A stretch of 64,000 bases of DNA from Melieria omissa (lineage: Eukaryota > Arthropoda > Insecta > Diptera > Ulidiidae): the NCBI GenBank assembly GCA_963971225.1, contig OZ020269.1, positions 22,318,921 through 22,382,920 of the forward strand, given 5' to 3'. Below, one piece after another: positions 48,501-58,050 of this stretch. The position numbers were made by a program, and so were the translations under genes. Each line of letters starts with the position of its first letter. Within the stretch, counting starts at the first letter, position 1. The notes under the pieces were generated by a model, which was not told the DNA's origin, made no database searches, and saw only the letters and a list, made by a program, of their open reading frames with translations.

Positions 48501-49126
48501 AGCGGCCACTGAATACTTGACGCGTCATAACAACGTTGCAAAAATTGTGCACCAAAGCCTTGCAATACGGACCAAGCTGCTAACAGAAGAATTACCATAT
48601 TATAAGTACACGCCCAGTGCAGTGCTAGAAAATGACGAGTTCAAGATTTACTGGGATCGCACAGTATTGACGGATAGGAGCATTCCGCACAACAGACCAG
48701 ATGTTATCCTGCTCGAAAAATTGACAAATAACGCACATCTAATTGACATCGGAGTTCCCAACACACACAACCTACAGGACTGTATCGCGGAAAAAAGCAG
48801 GAAATATCAGCAACTGGCCCAAGAACTGAAACAGATGTGGCAACTCGACAAGGTAGTGATTGTACCAATCATCATTTCATCGACAGGGGTAGTGCCCAAA
48901 ACATTAATGACGACACTGGAGAGGCTTCAATTAGCGGATAAATTTTTGACTATACAAAAATCAGTAATATTGTCAACAACGTCAATTGTTCGTTCGTTTT
49001 TAAGTATTGAAAGTTAAATTGTATATATGCTTAAGAAAATACCATGTACCTGCAATAGTTTTATGTATCTTGTTGTTATACAACCGATATGTAATATTTA
49101 ACCCTTAAGGAGTTCAATAAATCGTG
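45504..49126 (+). mobile_element. Apparently full-length R4/Dong-type non-LTR retrotransposon in an AAAAT microsatellite
   Basis: A 3.6-kb element flanked on both sides by (AAAAT)n. It has a very short 5' region (about 60 bp, containing a 21-bp tandem duplication of an AAAATGCAACTAACT unit), one long reading frame, and a 109-bp 3' UTR ending AATAAATCGTG against the array. There are no LTRs. A site-specific position plus a C-terminal restriction-like endonuclease is typical of the R2/R4/Dong group. In known members of this group, R4 targets rDNA and Dong targets TAA repeats. The intact frame and a near-identical second copy at 14.8 kb indicate recent activity. Confidence 0.92.
45568..49017 (+). 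CDS. Retrotransposon polyprotein: reverse transcriptase plus restriction-like endonuclease
   Basis: 1149 codons without a stop from the first ATG. The open frame extends 5' to 45517 without another ATG, so non-AUG initiation is possible. Residues ~14-85 (KWTVEMNEFIMRSYY ... QRIGDQRS) look like a helical, Myb-like DNA-binding region. The reverse transcriptase spans ~420-730: GPDNI (420), YRPITCL (478), AYIDYKKAYDSVP with catalytic D550, GILQGDSLSP (610), LLYMDD (YMDD 655-658) and KYLGI (726). A CCHC knuckle follows (C958, C961, H970, C975). The C-terminal nuclease of PD-(D/E)xK type has RPD 1043-1045, LIDIG with D1060, and EKSRKY (~1075-1080). It should nick the microsatellite target and reverse-transcribe its own RNA there. 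All catalytic residues I can check are present. No apurinic (APE) endonuclease or RNase H is visible. Confidence 0.95.
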   Translation: MVEPLTTRAVSPTQRMKWTVEMNEFIMRSYYKITQNETKTSGYRPRLLEAFQQAFPTIKVNVQRIGDQRSAIIRNKYIPARRLAEIKQEVAKDIERERVYQQEDENQDQNNSNDNLASTTARPNEILDNQQPDLQSGPMQNKQTDTNELYTKLNLEFQCAINEFDGTDPLLRPPVPKQSSTRAIAIAANCMNSQILPIYLEANVNTFDKLQTSIYAAAVAIVRFVGGKIKPQNTPTSRTRNAAPAWKQRLMRQVEDLRAHLGRLTQYIAGNRSAKVIKWFEEIKVKYKFHSKHDPPNNTAELLRDTLRQKLQLKANRLRRYTLSEKRREANTTFQRSEKNFYRRMRKEDTGAIDEVPEIKHIESFWKSIWGQAGEHAANATWINKQYKEAEKINVMENITLVEKDVSDAIKKAHNWKATGPDNIHNFWIKKLTCTHAYMARFYTIFLQDTSQVPKFLTKGQTYLLPKDKNNTKDPAKYRPITCLCTLYKLLTSCIANKLYRHLEAHKILAIEQKGCVKHSQGCKEQLLIDSVVMEQAYHKQRNIFTAYIDYKKAYDSVPHSWLLEVLKIYKIAPNIINILRYLANTWEITLNLRTNKGLLKSSPICIRRGILQGDSLSPLWFCLALNPLSSLLNATKLGFNVKSADSYKITHLLYMDDIKLYAGSERHINELLQITEDFSRDICMSFGLDKCKRFSVESGKVVLREFPLTSNETINAMDDDDAYKYLGIMQTRRIHHNTMIRNVTDSFLHRTKALLKSCLNGKNLFKAINTYAVPVLTYTFGILKWSDTELESVKRATRTLLTKYGAHHPKSAIERINLPRSLGGRGLIDIQHLCKKQISSLRRYFLQQDTALHIAVCKADDKYTPLNLKNATPQDEATDIMRIDKLLEEWKMKSLHGKHPHALSQADIDAPASNLWLKQAGIYAETEGLMLAIQDQVIATRNYLKYIARADINNDKCRKCQQQPETIQHITGACVMLAATEYLTRHNNVAKIVHQSLAIRTKLLTEELPYYKYTPSAVLENDEFKIYWDRTVLTDRSIPHNRPDVILLEKLTNNAHLIDIGVPNTHNLQDCIAEKSRKYQQLAQELKQMWQLDKVVIVPIIISSTGVVPKTLMTTLERLQLADKFLTIQKSVILSTTSIVRSFLSIES

Positions 49127-49278
49127 AAAAATAAAATAAAATAAAATAAAATAAAATAAAATAAAATAAAATAAAATAAAATAAAATAAAATAAAATAAA
49201 ATAAAATAAAATAAAATAAAATAAAATAAAATAAAACAAAATAAAATAAAATAAAATAAAATAAAATAAAATCAATCA
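49127..49278. repeat. (AAAAT)n microsatellite, 3' arm
   Basis: About 150 bp of AAAAT repeats directly after the element's 3' end, with one AAAAC variant near 49237, ending in AATCAATCAAAATAAAAATTT. In the opposite reading this is TTTTA, the same repeat that holds the truncated copy. Confidence 0.95.
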
Positions 49279-49286
49279 AAATAAAA

Positions 49287-50390
49287 ATTTACTGTCGAAA
49301 CTCATTAATCTTCCTATTTGGAATATAATTGTAATCCTAGTTCAAGTTTTGAAGCTATGTTTAATAAATTTTTTCACTAACAACAAAGCATTGTTTGCTG
49401 TTGATATTCAACCAAACATTGAATTTACAGCGAATTCTTCTATGAAAAATATCGAAAATTTGTATTCGTGCAAATTTTACAGAAGCATTTTACAGTTTTC
49501 TAATGTACAAACATGCTTAAATAAAATATAAGAAATTAATAATTAATAAATTAAATAAATACAAAATTAATTAATCTTTAAAGTTTACAACTCTGATTTT
49601 ATTTACTTGTTTTTGTTTTCTTTCGTTTTTTACCACAACGTTACTGCTCAGAGTTGAAAAGAATCAGTAAAATTTTGGTCTTGCCAAACTTGAATTATAT
49701 GAAGCTTACAACAACAGTAAGTTTTATGGCCTAGCTCATAATTTGGTTTGAAATATTGAACACCAAAGTGAAAACAAAAATTTGCTATTTGTTAAAATTG
49801 TTTTTTAAAGCTTCCTTTAAGAACTCATAACTTCCATGATATGCAATATTTTTTCTTAAAATTTGGAATCTATCTTAATTGAAGTATTTCCAATTAAACC
49901 TCGTACTAAGACTTGTTAAGTTATATTATTTAATTTTGTCATCTTTGTTACAACTCGCCACACTGTGCAACGGCTGCCAACCAGCCAACGAGTTGTTGCT
50001 GTCGTCATTGCTGTTGTTGCTGTTGTTATGGACTTTGTAAAAATGCTTTTGACGCAAAACTTTACCATCCAAAGTCAAATTACATGTACGCTGCTTTTGT
50101 TTACGTTTTGTCAACCCACGTTTCGGTGCTGGGCGACCGAAAGACTGGAAAGGTGTAAATTTGAATTTTTTCAAAATAATACAAAACTAAAGGTGTGGTT
50201 TGCTGGGGTGTGGCGTCAACAGTTGTTGTGGCAGTTATAGTTTAATTGAAAGGGAAATGTGTGGCACCTTTTCACGCATCTTTAACTTTTGTGTTGGATT
50301 GTTAACGTTCCGGTGGTGTGAAAGCAGCTCAATGTAAGCGGAGGAAAGTATGTTTAACTTTTATTTAAAATTTAAATCTCTTAATGAGAT
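49287..50390. other. Unique AT-rich sequence
   Basis: No gene recognised. GTTGTTGCTGTT triplet sequence occurs near 50006-50030 and makes the overlapping frames there low-complexity. Confidence 0.45.
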
Positions 50391-50399
50391 TTTCTGGTA

Positions 50400-50640
50400 G
50401 CTTCATATTCGACAAAGCTGAGTTCCAGGACATAGGGACACTTCAGGGTACTGTAGAGCAGACGAGCTCGCTGTGCCCGGTATGACTGAACAGATACGTG
50501 AAAAATAACAAGGCTCATGCAAGCTCCATACAACCTAAGATAGGCTGAAGACAACTTAGGATTAACTGTGTTAAATTTGGCCAACCTCAGACTTTCGTCG
50601 TTCTAGACAATTTTTCCGACTAAAAAAGGGACCAAATGGG
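50400..50640 (+). pseudogene. LINE fragment: end of RNase H and following linker
   Basis: 50423-50500 reads VPGHRDTSGYCRADELA in one frame. This is the C-terminal RNase H motif (VPGH ... ADELA) of I/jockey-like LINEs. At about 50578, WPTSDFRRSRQFFRLKK matches the linker before the C-terminal knuckle. Intervening sequence is frameshifted and the knuckle is absent. A separate and more diverged copy than those at 34.45 and 28.2 kb. Confidence 0.75.
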
Positions 50641-51884
50641 AACCACAATTGTTGTTACCTATTGTCACCTATTATTTATATACATTGAGGTCAACCACAC
50701 AAACAAACTTTTGAATTGCTCAAATCAGTTCTATTCAAATCTGATCCTAACATTCCTTAATAGATTATGTGCTTAAAGCCTAAATAATAATAACAATAAT
50801 AATAATTATTATTAATTGAGAATAAGGAACTAAGAAGAGAAAAGCCAAGTGTATTTTAAAGTAATTATTACTGTTATAATTTAATGGCATTAATTAGTTT
50901 GTATAACACAAGTTGTTTCTCTTTTCAGTCCTTTCTTTCAAAATTAATTACAAACACTTAGAATTACAATTTAGAATTACACTGCCTTCTTCATTAATTC
51001 ATTTCAATTTACAGTATGCAGTTTCAAAGAAATTCACCAACACAGTGAGACAATGCAAATAAAATGCCCCAAAAAAAAAATTCAAAAATTGTGACATTTT
51101 CATTTCATTGCACTGACCTCACATTGTGCTGCACATACATGCATACCCACTTATTTATTCAAGTAATTTGCAAACGTTTTTTCTACTCAAACAAAAACAC
51201 ATACACACACACAAAGCACCACTGCTGTCGATATCATAAAAATAAAAATAAAAAAAATTATTTTAAACATTTGTTGTAATTGCCTCAATTATTTTAATGC
51301 CTTTCCAGAGATTCCTTTTCATTGTTTTATTTTTACATTTTTTTTGTTGCTTATTTACTTTCATTGCTCGACTGGCTTGCAGCTTTGTAATGTTAAAGAA
51401 AGTAACAAAAAAGTGCACATAAAAAAATGTTGACACACTAAGTAGTCGCACAAAAATGTGCCCGCCAGCCAGCCAGCCACACACTTCCCTCGAGTAAAAT
51501 CACAACAACGTTAGCTGTGTTATTTTTATTTTTAGCCCGCTGAAGTTGACCTCACTTGGGGCCAAAATGACTTAAATTTGGCGCAACGTTGACGCCACTC
51601 GGGAGTTACTACAATTCGGCCATATCCGCTCGTCAGCTTATCTGCGTTCCGCTTCGGCGTGGCGAGTGCGTTGTGCCGCGTTTCGCCGTTGGCCCATTGC
51701 GTCAAATCCATAAAACTGTCAATGTGTAGCGCCAGCAGTCGATAGAATGTTTGGGTTTAGATGCGTGGCAGTTCGAGCAGCGGCAACGAAATACTTAGAC
51801 TGGCCAGGTTTGTGTGAGGAGCAGTTCTTTTGGGAATAATTTGTTAGATTGTCAAAGAAGATATTGTGCCCAGTTGAGTTTTTT
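50641..51884. other. Non-coding sequence, GC-richer at 51.55-51.75 kb
   Basis: No gene recognised. 51590-51740 is GC-rich (TCTGCGTTCCGCTTCGGCG) and could be conserved regulatory sequence, but nothing in it identifies a function. Confidence 0.35.
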
Positions 51885-52335
51885 CTTTTGGACATTGTGA
51901 TACAATGCTTTGACAGAATTCAAAAGTCCTCTTCTTTGTTGGATGAAGTCTTCATTCATATAGCTTTGACAGAAGTCAAAAGTTCTCTTGTTCCTTCGTA
52001 CACCTTCGACAAAAGTCAGAAGTTGAGAAGATAGAAATTCATATAGCTTCGACAGAAGCCAGAAGTCCTCTTCTTCGTTCATACAGCTTTAACAGAAACC
52101 AAAAAAAAATCCATATAGCTTCGAAAGAAGTCAAAGCTGCTCTTCTTTGTCCATACAGCTTCGAAAAAAGTCGTAGCTCTTTTTCTTCATCCATACAGCT
52201 TCGAAAGAAGTCAAAGCTGCTCTTCTTTGTCCATACAGCTTCGACAGAAGTCGTAGCGTCTTTTCTTCGTTCATATAGTTTCGACAGAAGTTAAAAGTCT
52301 TCGTTCATACAGCTTCGACAAAAGTCTTTAGGAAG
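51885..52335. repeat. 40-bp minisatellite
   Basis: CATACAGCTTCGA(C/A)AGAAGTC starts at about 52152, 52192 and 52232, and in variant form at 52272, giving a 40-bp period; the last step to 52306 is 34 bp. Each continues with CTCTTCTTTGTC-like sequence. Diverged units extend upstream to about 51890. Short frames on both strands follow the repeat. Confidence 0.9.
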
Positions 52336-52781
52336 CATGCTCAACCTTCTTACGTGAATGCCAATTACTCAGTGATCAAGTGGTGCACACAGTATTTCAT
52401 TTTGACGGATCAGTAGATATCTTTTGAGCCTCTACCAGCTGAAACCATATTTCCAACCCAAATTGTTTGCAAGACACATATTTTTGTGCGTAATCTGGCA
52501 GCCTGAACTTCAAATTGAGATTCAATTCGTTTGAGTGGATGCTACAGCTCATTCTGCCAAGCAACTTTAATTCCTTCGTACTATCGTAGCATATTTTTGT
52601 GCTATTATATCTCAGATGTCCTTGACTGTACTTTTTTTTAATAGCTATGAGCTTAGGCTTTCAAAATTGCAATTTAATAACAGAGATTTCCGCTTCAAAC
52701 ACTTCAAACACTTAAAATTCACACTGTCAACTGGGGCGTATGAGTGATGAAAATGCACTGGGAGTTTAAGTCAAAAGCAAT
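52336..52781. other. Unique sequence
   Basis: No gene recognised. Confidence 0.4.
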
Positions 52782-52785
52782 TTAA

Positions 52786-53499
52786 GGGGGAACTCCATGA
52801 AACGCTCAAAAAATGACCAATTTTCTTTATTTTACTGTACAAAAAAAGAAAGAGACAGGAACAATCCGTTTGGAACATCTGTAGGTATTAGTTAAAAGTT
52901 CAAAAAAAAGTTATACATAAAAAAATTAAAAATGGCAAACATATTGAATATCTTCCGAGGCTTGGTTTAAAAAAAGACGTCTTCCCGTCCACACGATGCC
53001 GTCTGAAGTTAAAGTCTGAAACATACAAATTATATATCAAATTAATCAGCAGGCTTGTCGCAAGTGCGTGAACCTCAAAAACTATAAAAAATTTTCAAAA
53101 TTTAGCAACAAAGCCATATAAACTACAAAAAAGTTCGTTTTTTCTTACTTGTTTTTATTAAAAAAACAGTAAAAAAAATTTTTTTTTTTTAAGATTTCAG
53201 AGGTTCATGCACTTCTCTATTCAATATCCTACAAAACAAGTATGTATTCGTGTAGATCGGTTCAGTAGTTTTTTTTTATCATGTGGACGGACTACAAAAA
53301 CGTGTTTATGAGGAAACGCGTTCCAAAGTTATTCGGAACACCTGGTGTAGCTGACCACGCGTCGATGAAATGAACTGTGTTTCCGAAAGTTTTCAGAGCT
53401 CGACTCTGAAACTTTGCAATAATGTTCTCGGATAATATATCTTTCGATTTAACCAAAAAAAAAAGCGATTTTTTTAAACCATTTAATGGAGTGCCCCCG
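52786..53499. mobile_element. TTAA-flanked MITE, 714 bp
   Basis: Left end GGGGGAACTCCATGAAA and right end (inverted) CGGGGGCACTCCATTAAA are terminal inverted repeats. TTAA flanks both sides (52782-52785 and 53500-53503), suggesting piggyBac-type insertion. A TA duplication with one more base in the TIR also fits, so a Tc1/mariner-like origin is not excluded. The interior is AT-rich and non-coding. It contains AGATCGGTTCAGTAGTTTTT, a phrase also seen inverted in repeat family P (ACTGAACCGAT near 45226). Confidence 0.75.
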
Positions 53500-53529
53500 T
53501 TAATAAAAATTCTACTAATTCTAATTGTT

Positions 53530-53840
53530 TTTCCCAACTGATTGCCTAACTGATTGACTTACTGATTGACTGACTGATTCATCATCGTCCAGCCTAAACC
53601 GCTAAAGCTGCAAATATGAAATTAGAGCTGTAGGTACATCGGGGGAAAGAATACAGAGAAACATGACTTAATGCGCCAAGAGTTAAGTAGAACTTGATTT
53701 ATTGCCCCATTGACTTCAAACTTGCATGCAAAGCCGCGGGTCGCTGGTAGTTTCATGTACATAAACAATACACCAAGTGTATGGAGCGGTCCTACGCTGC
53801 GTATGAGTGACATTTTTGAGTAAAGTGTCATAATTCGTAA
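53530..53840. repeat. Composite dispersed repeat: module Y, array unit, inverted module X
   Basis: 53535-53615 carries module Y (TGACTGACTGATTCATCATC). 53650-53730 carries a fragment of the ~150-bp unit seen at 31 kb (GAGAAACATGACTTAATG, CATTGACTTCAAACTTG). 53738-53835 carries module X in inverted orientation (TCCTACGCTGCGTATGAGTG). Compare 30828-31070. Confidence 0.7.
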
Positions 53841-55974
53841 TGGCATGTGAGAAATTTGAAAATAGTTCACTTGCATATTTGCAACAACAAAGGTCACTTA
53901 CTCTTTCTCAAACCTAATTAGGAAATTTCTGAAGTTGGAAAACAGCTATCGTAACATACTTTTAGGTTATTAAACTTGCAATGCAACAAACTTGACGAAA
54001 CTCTTTCAATCATTTTCAAAAATTGATTTAAAAATGACAACAACAATGGTCACCCCATCTGACTACCTCTCCGCCCCGCCTCGCTGTGCCACATGCGTAC
54101 TTTGGTACAAAACTTAAACAGCGGCATTGCACCGGAAGTTGCCATATTGAATTACTTCTCTTTATTTCGGTTTTGCTGTCGTTCTGTTTTGTTTTTGCAT
54201 TGGCTTTTGACCATTTTTACTTCTTTCATACCTTGGCCATTTCGCAGTAGCTGTTGTTGTTGTTATTGTAGAATTTTTTTCCTAGTTTTGTCTGCTCTGT
54301 CGTTTGTGTGTTATTTATTTGTACTATTAGCTCTTTTGCTTTGACTACAATTTTGTTGTTTTGATTGTTGTTGCGCGGCCAAAACGTGCTTTTCGCTGCA
54401 CGTCTACGCTTGCTGACCTTATTTCCCCCAAAAGATTAATTATATAATTTGGACTTGTTGTAACAAAAGTTTGGCTTTCTCTAGTTTTTTTCATTCTCTA
54501 GTGTTGTTGTTGTTGTGCGCCCAAGGAAATATATATAAACATTATATACAAATATTTTTTACGTTGCTACTTAGTGGCCCTCGGTGACATTTTGGCGCGT
54601 GTGGCGTTCTTATTTATTGGCAAACAAAAAAATTAGCATCGACACATTTATCTTTATTAGGGCTGTTATTGTTGTTGCTTTTGTTTTTATTTTTATTTTT
54701 TTTTACTTGTTGAGATTTTTTGATACTAATGGCGCGTATACGTTAAGAAAACTTTTGCATAAGTAGGGAAGTAAGCCAAAGAAAATCGTTCAAAGCTCTC
54801 GTTACTGCTCGCTTCTGAAGTCAGTCTTCAGATGCTTGCAAATGTAAACACGCACACACACACACCGTTACTTACATGCTGCGATCATTCTCGGCATTCA
54901 TCATCGTAATAACGAAAATATCACAAATTCGTCTGCTTTGCTTTTTCATACATGAAATGTTGCCAGTTGTGGTTGACTGGTGGCGTTTTGCTTCTGTTGC
55001 ACGAATTTGCATCTTTCGGCGACATTCACGTGCCTGCACGCACACACACTCAGACTTATTGTGCTCAGCCGGTGCCATTTCCCCGGGCGACGTTATGGCT
55101 GTCGCTATCGTTGCTATCGCTGTTGTTGTTATTGTTGTTGCTCTTGTTGTGGTTGTCGCATATGGAAAAAGTTCGCAGCCGTTGCTTATTGTTTGGCAGC
55201 TGCTTGTCATTGTGCTTCCTCTTCCTTTTCCTATTATCTTAACATTTCCTTGGCGCTTTTTCCTTTTGTTTTTTCCTCCCCATTCAGTTCAGTCCTGTTG
55301 TTTTTCCAATCGATTCTTTTCTTGCAACTGTTTTTGTTTTTGTAATATCACTTTTGAAAAATATGCGTTTTTAATGCGCGCTTACTATGCTTTGGTTTCT
55401 ATATCGCTGGCAATTTTTTGTTGTTCATCCATTTCTGCGTGCACGTCGACGCCAAGTCGTCATTTGTCGTCGTCGTTGTTCGTCGCGGCTGTACTGCGTC
55501 CGCATAGAGCTGAACGCACACGTAACTGCCCTCATTATCATAAAATCATGTTGAGTGAGTTTCGCTGTCTTCTCAATGCCGCTCATTACTTTTCAAATCA
55601 TCATAAACCCTACATGTGCCAGCTGCGCGAACGCATCATCGGAATTACTTTTCTCAACCGAACTGTCGACGCAAAGTTCTCGATTTCAGCGCTTCAATGC
55701 TTTCGCTTGTTTGTTGTGTGTTTGGTAGTGTGGAATTTTTTCCCAATCGTTTATTTAATGTTATCCTTAAAGGAAGATTTAAGGGAATGAATTTAATTAG
55801 AATAATATAAAAAATAATAAATTAAATAATAAAACTATTAAATTTTAACTATAATAAAATTAATATTTTTGTCATCAAAAAAATTTTAAAAATAAAATTT
55901 AATACTTGAACATTGACTTGAGTTGTGTTTAATCGGGTTGAATAATGGATGACGAATGTTAAAAAATATAAATA
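53841..55974. other. Non-coding sequence with GTT/CAA repeats; long overlapping open frames
   Basis: No gene recognised. GTT triplet runs lie near 54252-54270, 54500-54515 and 55120-55155. A 304-codon + strand frame (54876-55790) and a 112-codon - strand frame (54872-55210) overlap. Neither shows a domain (see findings). Confidence 0.4.
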
Positions 55975-56130
55975 ATAAACATTAAACGATGTGAACGGTC
56001 AAGACGATGGTAAAACAAGGAATGGGGGAGGCATAAGTACAGAAGGTGAAGAAAAGAATGGACTCAAGGTGGGAAGAACATATCATTACACACACACGTC
56101 ACTTATTTAGTCAGCTCTGAATGTTGTAGA
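55975..56130. repeat. Dispersed repeat family R, copy 1
   Basis: Matches 56812-56960 in the same orientation: ACATTAAACGA, AACGGTCAAGACGATGG / GACGGCCGAAGCCGGGG, GGGGGAGGCATAAGTACA / GGGGGAAACATGAGTACA, GGTGGGAAGAACA / GGTGGGATCGACA, TCACTTATTTAG / CACTCATTTAG. Unclassified. Confidence 0.65.
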
Positions 56131-56811
56131 CTCATCCCTCGTACTCAACTGGCAAACATATTAGAAAAGTACTTTCTTTTAAAGCAAATTGAACCACTAA
56201 AAATTGAAATATTCGATTTTCGTAGTAGCTGAATGCATCCCTTTGCTGTTGGTTTCGTATTTCGTATGAAGAAATCATTCAAATTAAGAAAATACTTTCA
56301 TCTTTCTGCAGTTTGAAAGCGAAATATTTGAAAGCGAACCCATTTTTCTTAATAGATAAAAAACTATAGACGTTCTTTATAATCGTACAGAGTGTCCCAC
56401 TAGAAGATCACAATTTAAATTTTGCATCATATTCTTTCTGTGCGAATGGTATAATTCTAGTATTTTACAGCTGTTATCCACGGCTGTTCCAGTTTTTTAA
56501 AATGGAGCACAACACAAACGAATAATTCGTTTTGAATGTAAAAATAATCGATTTATTAGAGCAATGATCCAGATCCAGACCGAAACTTCTTCCAAAATTC
56601 CAATGTCAACTTGCTACCAAATTTGTGCGATTTCTTTCGTCGTAGCTTTATGAAATCTCTGATCTATGCCAATGACTTCTATACCAAATAAAATTCATGA
56701 AATTCTGATTGTTTACGTCGGCGGAGCGGTAGGAAGTAAAACGCTGTATGGTTTGGGGTTTTCGGGTCTTTATTGCGCGGGTGTCGAATAAAGAGTGTTA
56801 CAACGAATACA

Positions 56812-56960
56812 CGAAACATTAAACGAGACAGACGGCCGAAGCCGGGGAGCAGAAAATAGGGGGAAACATGAGTACAAGAGGATAAGGAAAGGAAGGATTA
56901 GTGGTGGGATCGACAGATCACTGAACAATCACAGCACTCATTTAGACACTGATCTCAAGT
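56812..56960. repeat. Dispersed repeat family R, copy 2, inside the ~100-bp array
   Basis: Direct-orientation partner of 55975-56130, about 835 bp downstream. It interrupts the tandem array, with array-like sequence on both sides. Confidence 0.65.
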
Positions 56961-57511
56961 CACCACCAAGGTCGCGCAATTTCTTTTTTATGGGCTTTGT
57001 GAAATCTCTGATCTATGCAATGCCTTCCATACTAAATAATCTTTCAAAACTCCAATGTCAACTAGACAACAAAAGCATGAAATTTCTTTCTTTGAAGTTC
57101 CGACTACTTTTGGACCAACATATCTCGAAATTCCAAAGTCAACATACAACTTTTTTCTTTGATGCTGTGACAAATCTATGCAATGATTTTCAGACCAAAT
57201 TATCTCCCGAGATTCCAAAGTCAATTAGCCAACAAAATCGTGAAATTTCTTTCTTTGGAGTTTTGTGAAATCTTTTGATCTATGCAATGACTCTCGGACC
57301 AAAGAAATCTCCCAAACTTCCATTGTCAACTAGCCACCAAAGTTGTGCAGTTGCTTTCCTTGAAGTTTCCACTACTTTCGGATCATCTTTCCAATCTCCA
57401 AAGTCAACTAGCCAACAAATTCGTAAAAATTCTTTCTTTGGGATTTTAATGAACTTCTGATCTATGCAATAACTTTCGGATCAAATCATCTCCCGAACTT
57501 CTTATGTCAAC

Positions 57512-57785
57512 TTCTTCTTAACTGGCAAGAGAGACTAAGGCCTAGCTACCCGCAACCAACCGTGTTGTGCGTGCGATTGTTTTTACAATCGGACAGTTGT
57601 ATGCCGATTCCGAACGGCGAGTTGGGAGCTTTTTCATAGGCAATTTTACTCTCAGAGGTTTGCCATTTCCTGCTAAGAGGACAGCCGCCGAAAGAAAAAT
57701 TTTAGTTTTTCGGTTTTCGGTGTTAACGCAACGGAGTATTGAACTCGCGGCCCAACGCACTAGCCAGCTGAGCTACGGCGGCTGC
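57512..57785 (-). mobile_element. tRNA-derived SINE-B
   Basis: On the - strand the head reads GCCGCCGTAGCTCAGCTGG, with a perfect polymerase III box A (TAGCTCAGCTGG, + strand 57764-57775). A degenerate box B (GAGTTCAATACTCC) lies at 57732-57745. A central domain follows: CTCTTAGCAGGAAATGGCAA, GTAAAATTGCC, AAAAAGCTCCC, CGCCGTTCGGAATCGGC. The tail is GTTGCGGGTAGCTAGG-type sequence. TGTCAACT occurs on both sides (57505-57512 and 57786-57793), matching the host array, so it is either the target duplication or array sequence. The tRNA-like head is part of the SINE, not a functional tRNA gene. Confidence 0.82.
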
Positions 57786-58050
57786 TGTCAACTAGCCATC
57801 AAAATTGTGCAGTTTCTTTCTTTGGAGTTTTGGACCAAATAATCTCTTGAAATTCCAAAGTTAACTAGACAACAAAATCATGAAATTTCTTTCTTTGAAG
57901 CTATGAGAAATCTCTGATCTATGCAACCATTTTCAGACCAAAACATCTCTCGAAATTTCAATGTCAACTTGTCTCTAAGTTTGTACAATTTCTTTCTTCG
58001 GGGTTTCGTGAAATCGTTGATCTATGCAAATAAACCATAAATAGTTTCTG

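Larger units (their letters stand above)
56550..58050. repeat. Degenerate ~100-bp tandem array interrupted by repeat R and a SINE
   Basis: The unit carries AAATCTCTGATCTATGCAAT, a TTTCGGACCAAAT-like phrase, TCTCCCGAACTTCCAATGTC, AACTAGCCACCAAA and TTTCTTTCTTTGGAGTTT. CTATGC landmarks are at about 56666, 57014, 57176, 57282, 57463, 57917 and 58022. Gaps in spacing are explained by the repeat R copy (56700-56960) and the SINE (57512-57785). The 157-codon frame at 56795-57268 reads through repeat R and units and is not considered real. Confidence 0.75.

Noticed and set aside
56795..57268. 157-codon + strand frame
   Set aside because: Reads from a dispersed repeat into degenerate tandem units, with no protein family resemblance.
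57729..57790. tRNA gene on the - strand
   Set aside because: Box A is good and box B recognisable, but a proper cloverleaf and acceptor end are lacking and SINE-specific sequence follows. It is the head of SINE-B.
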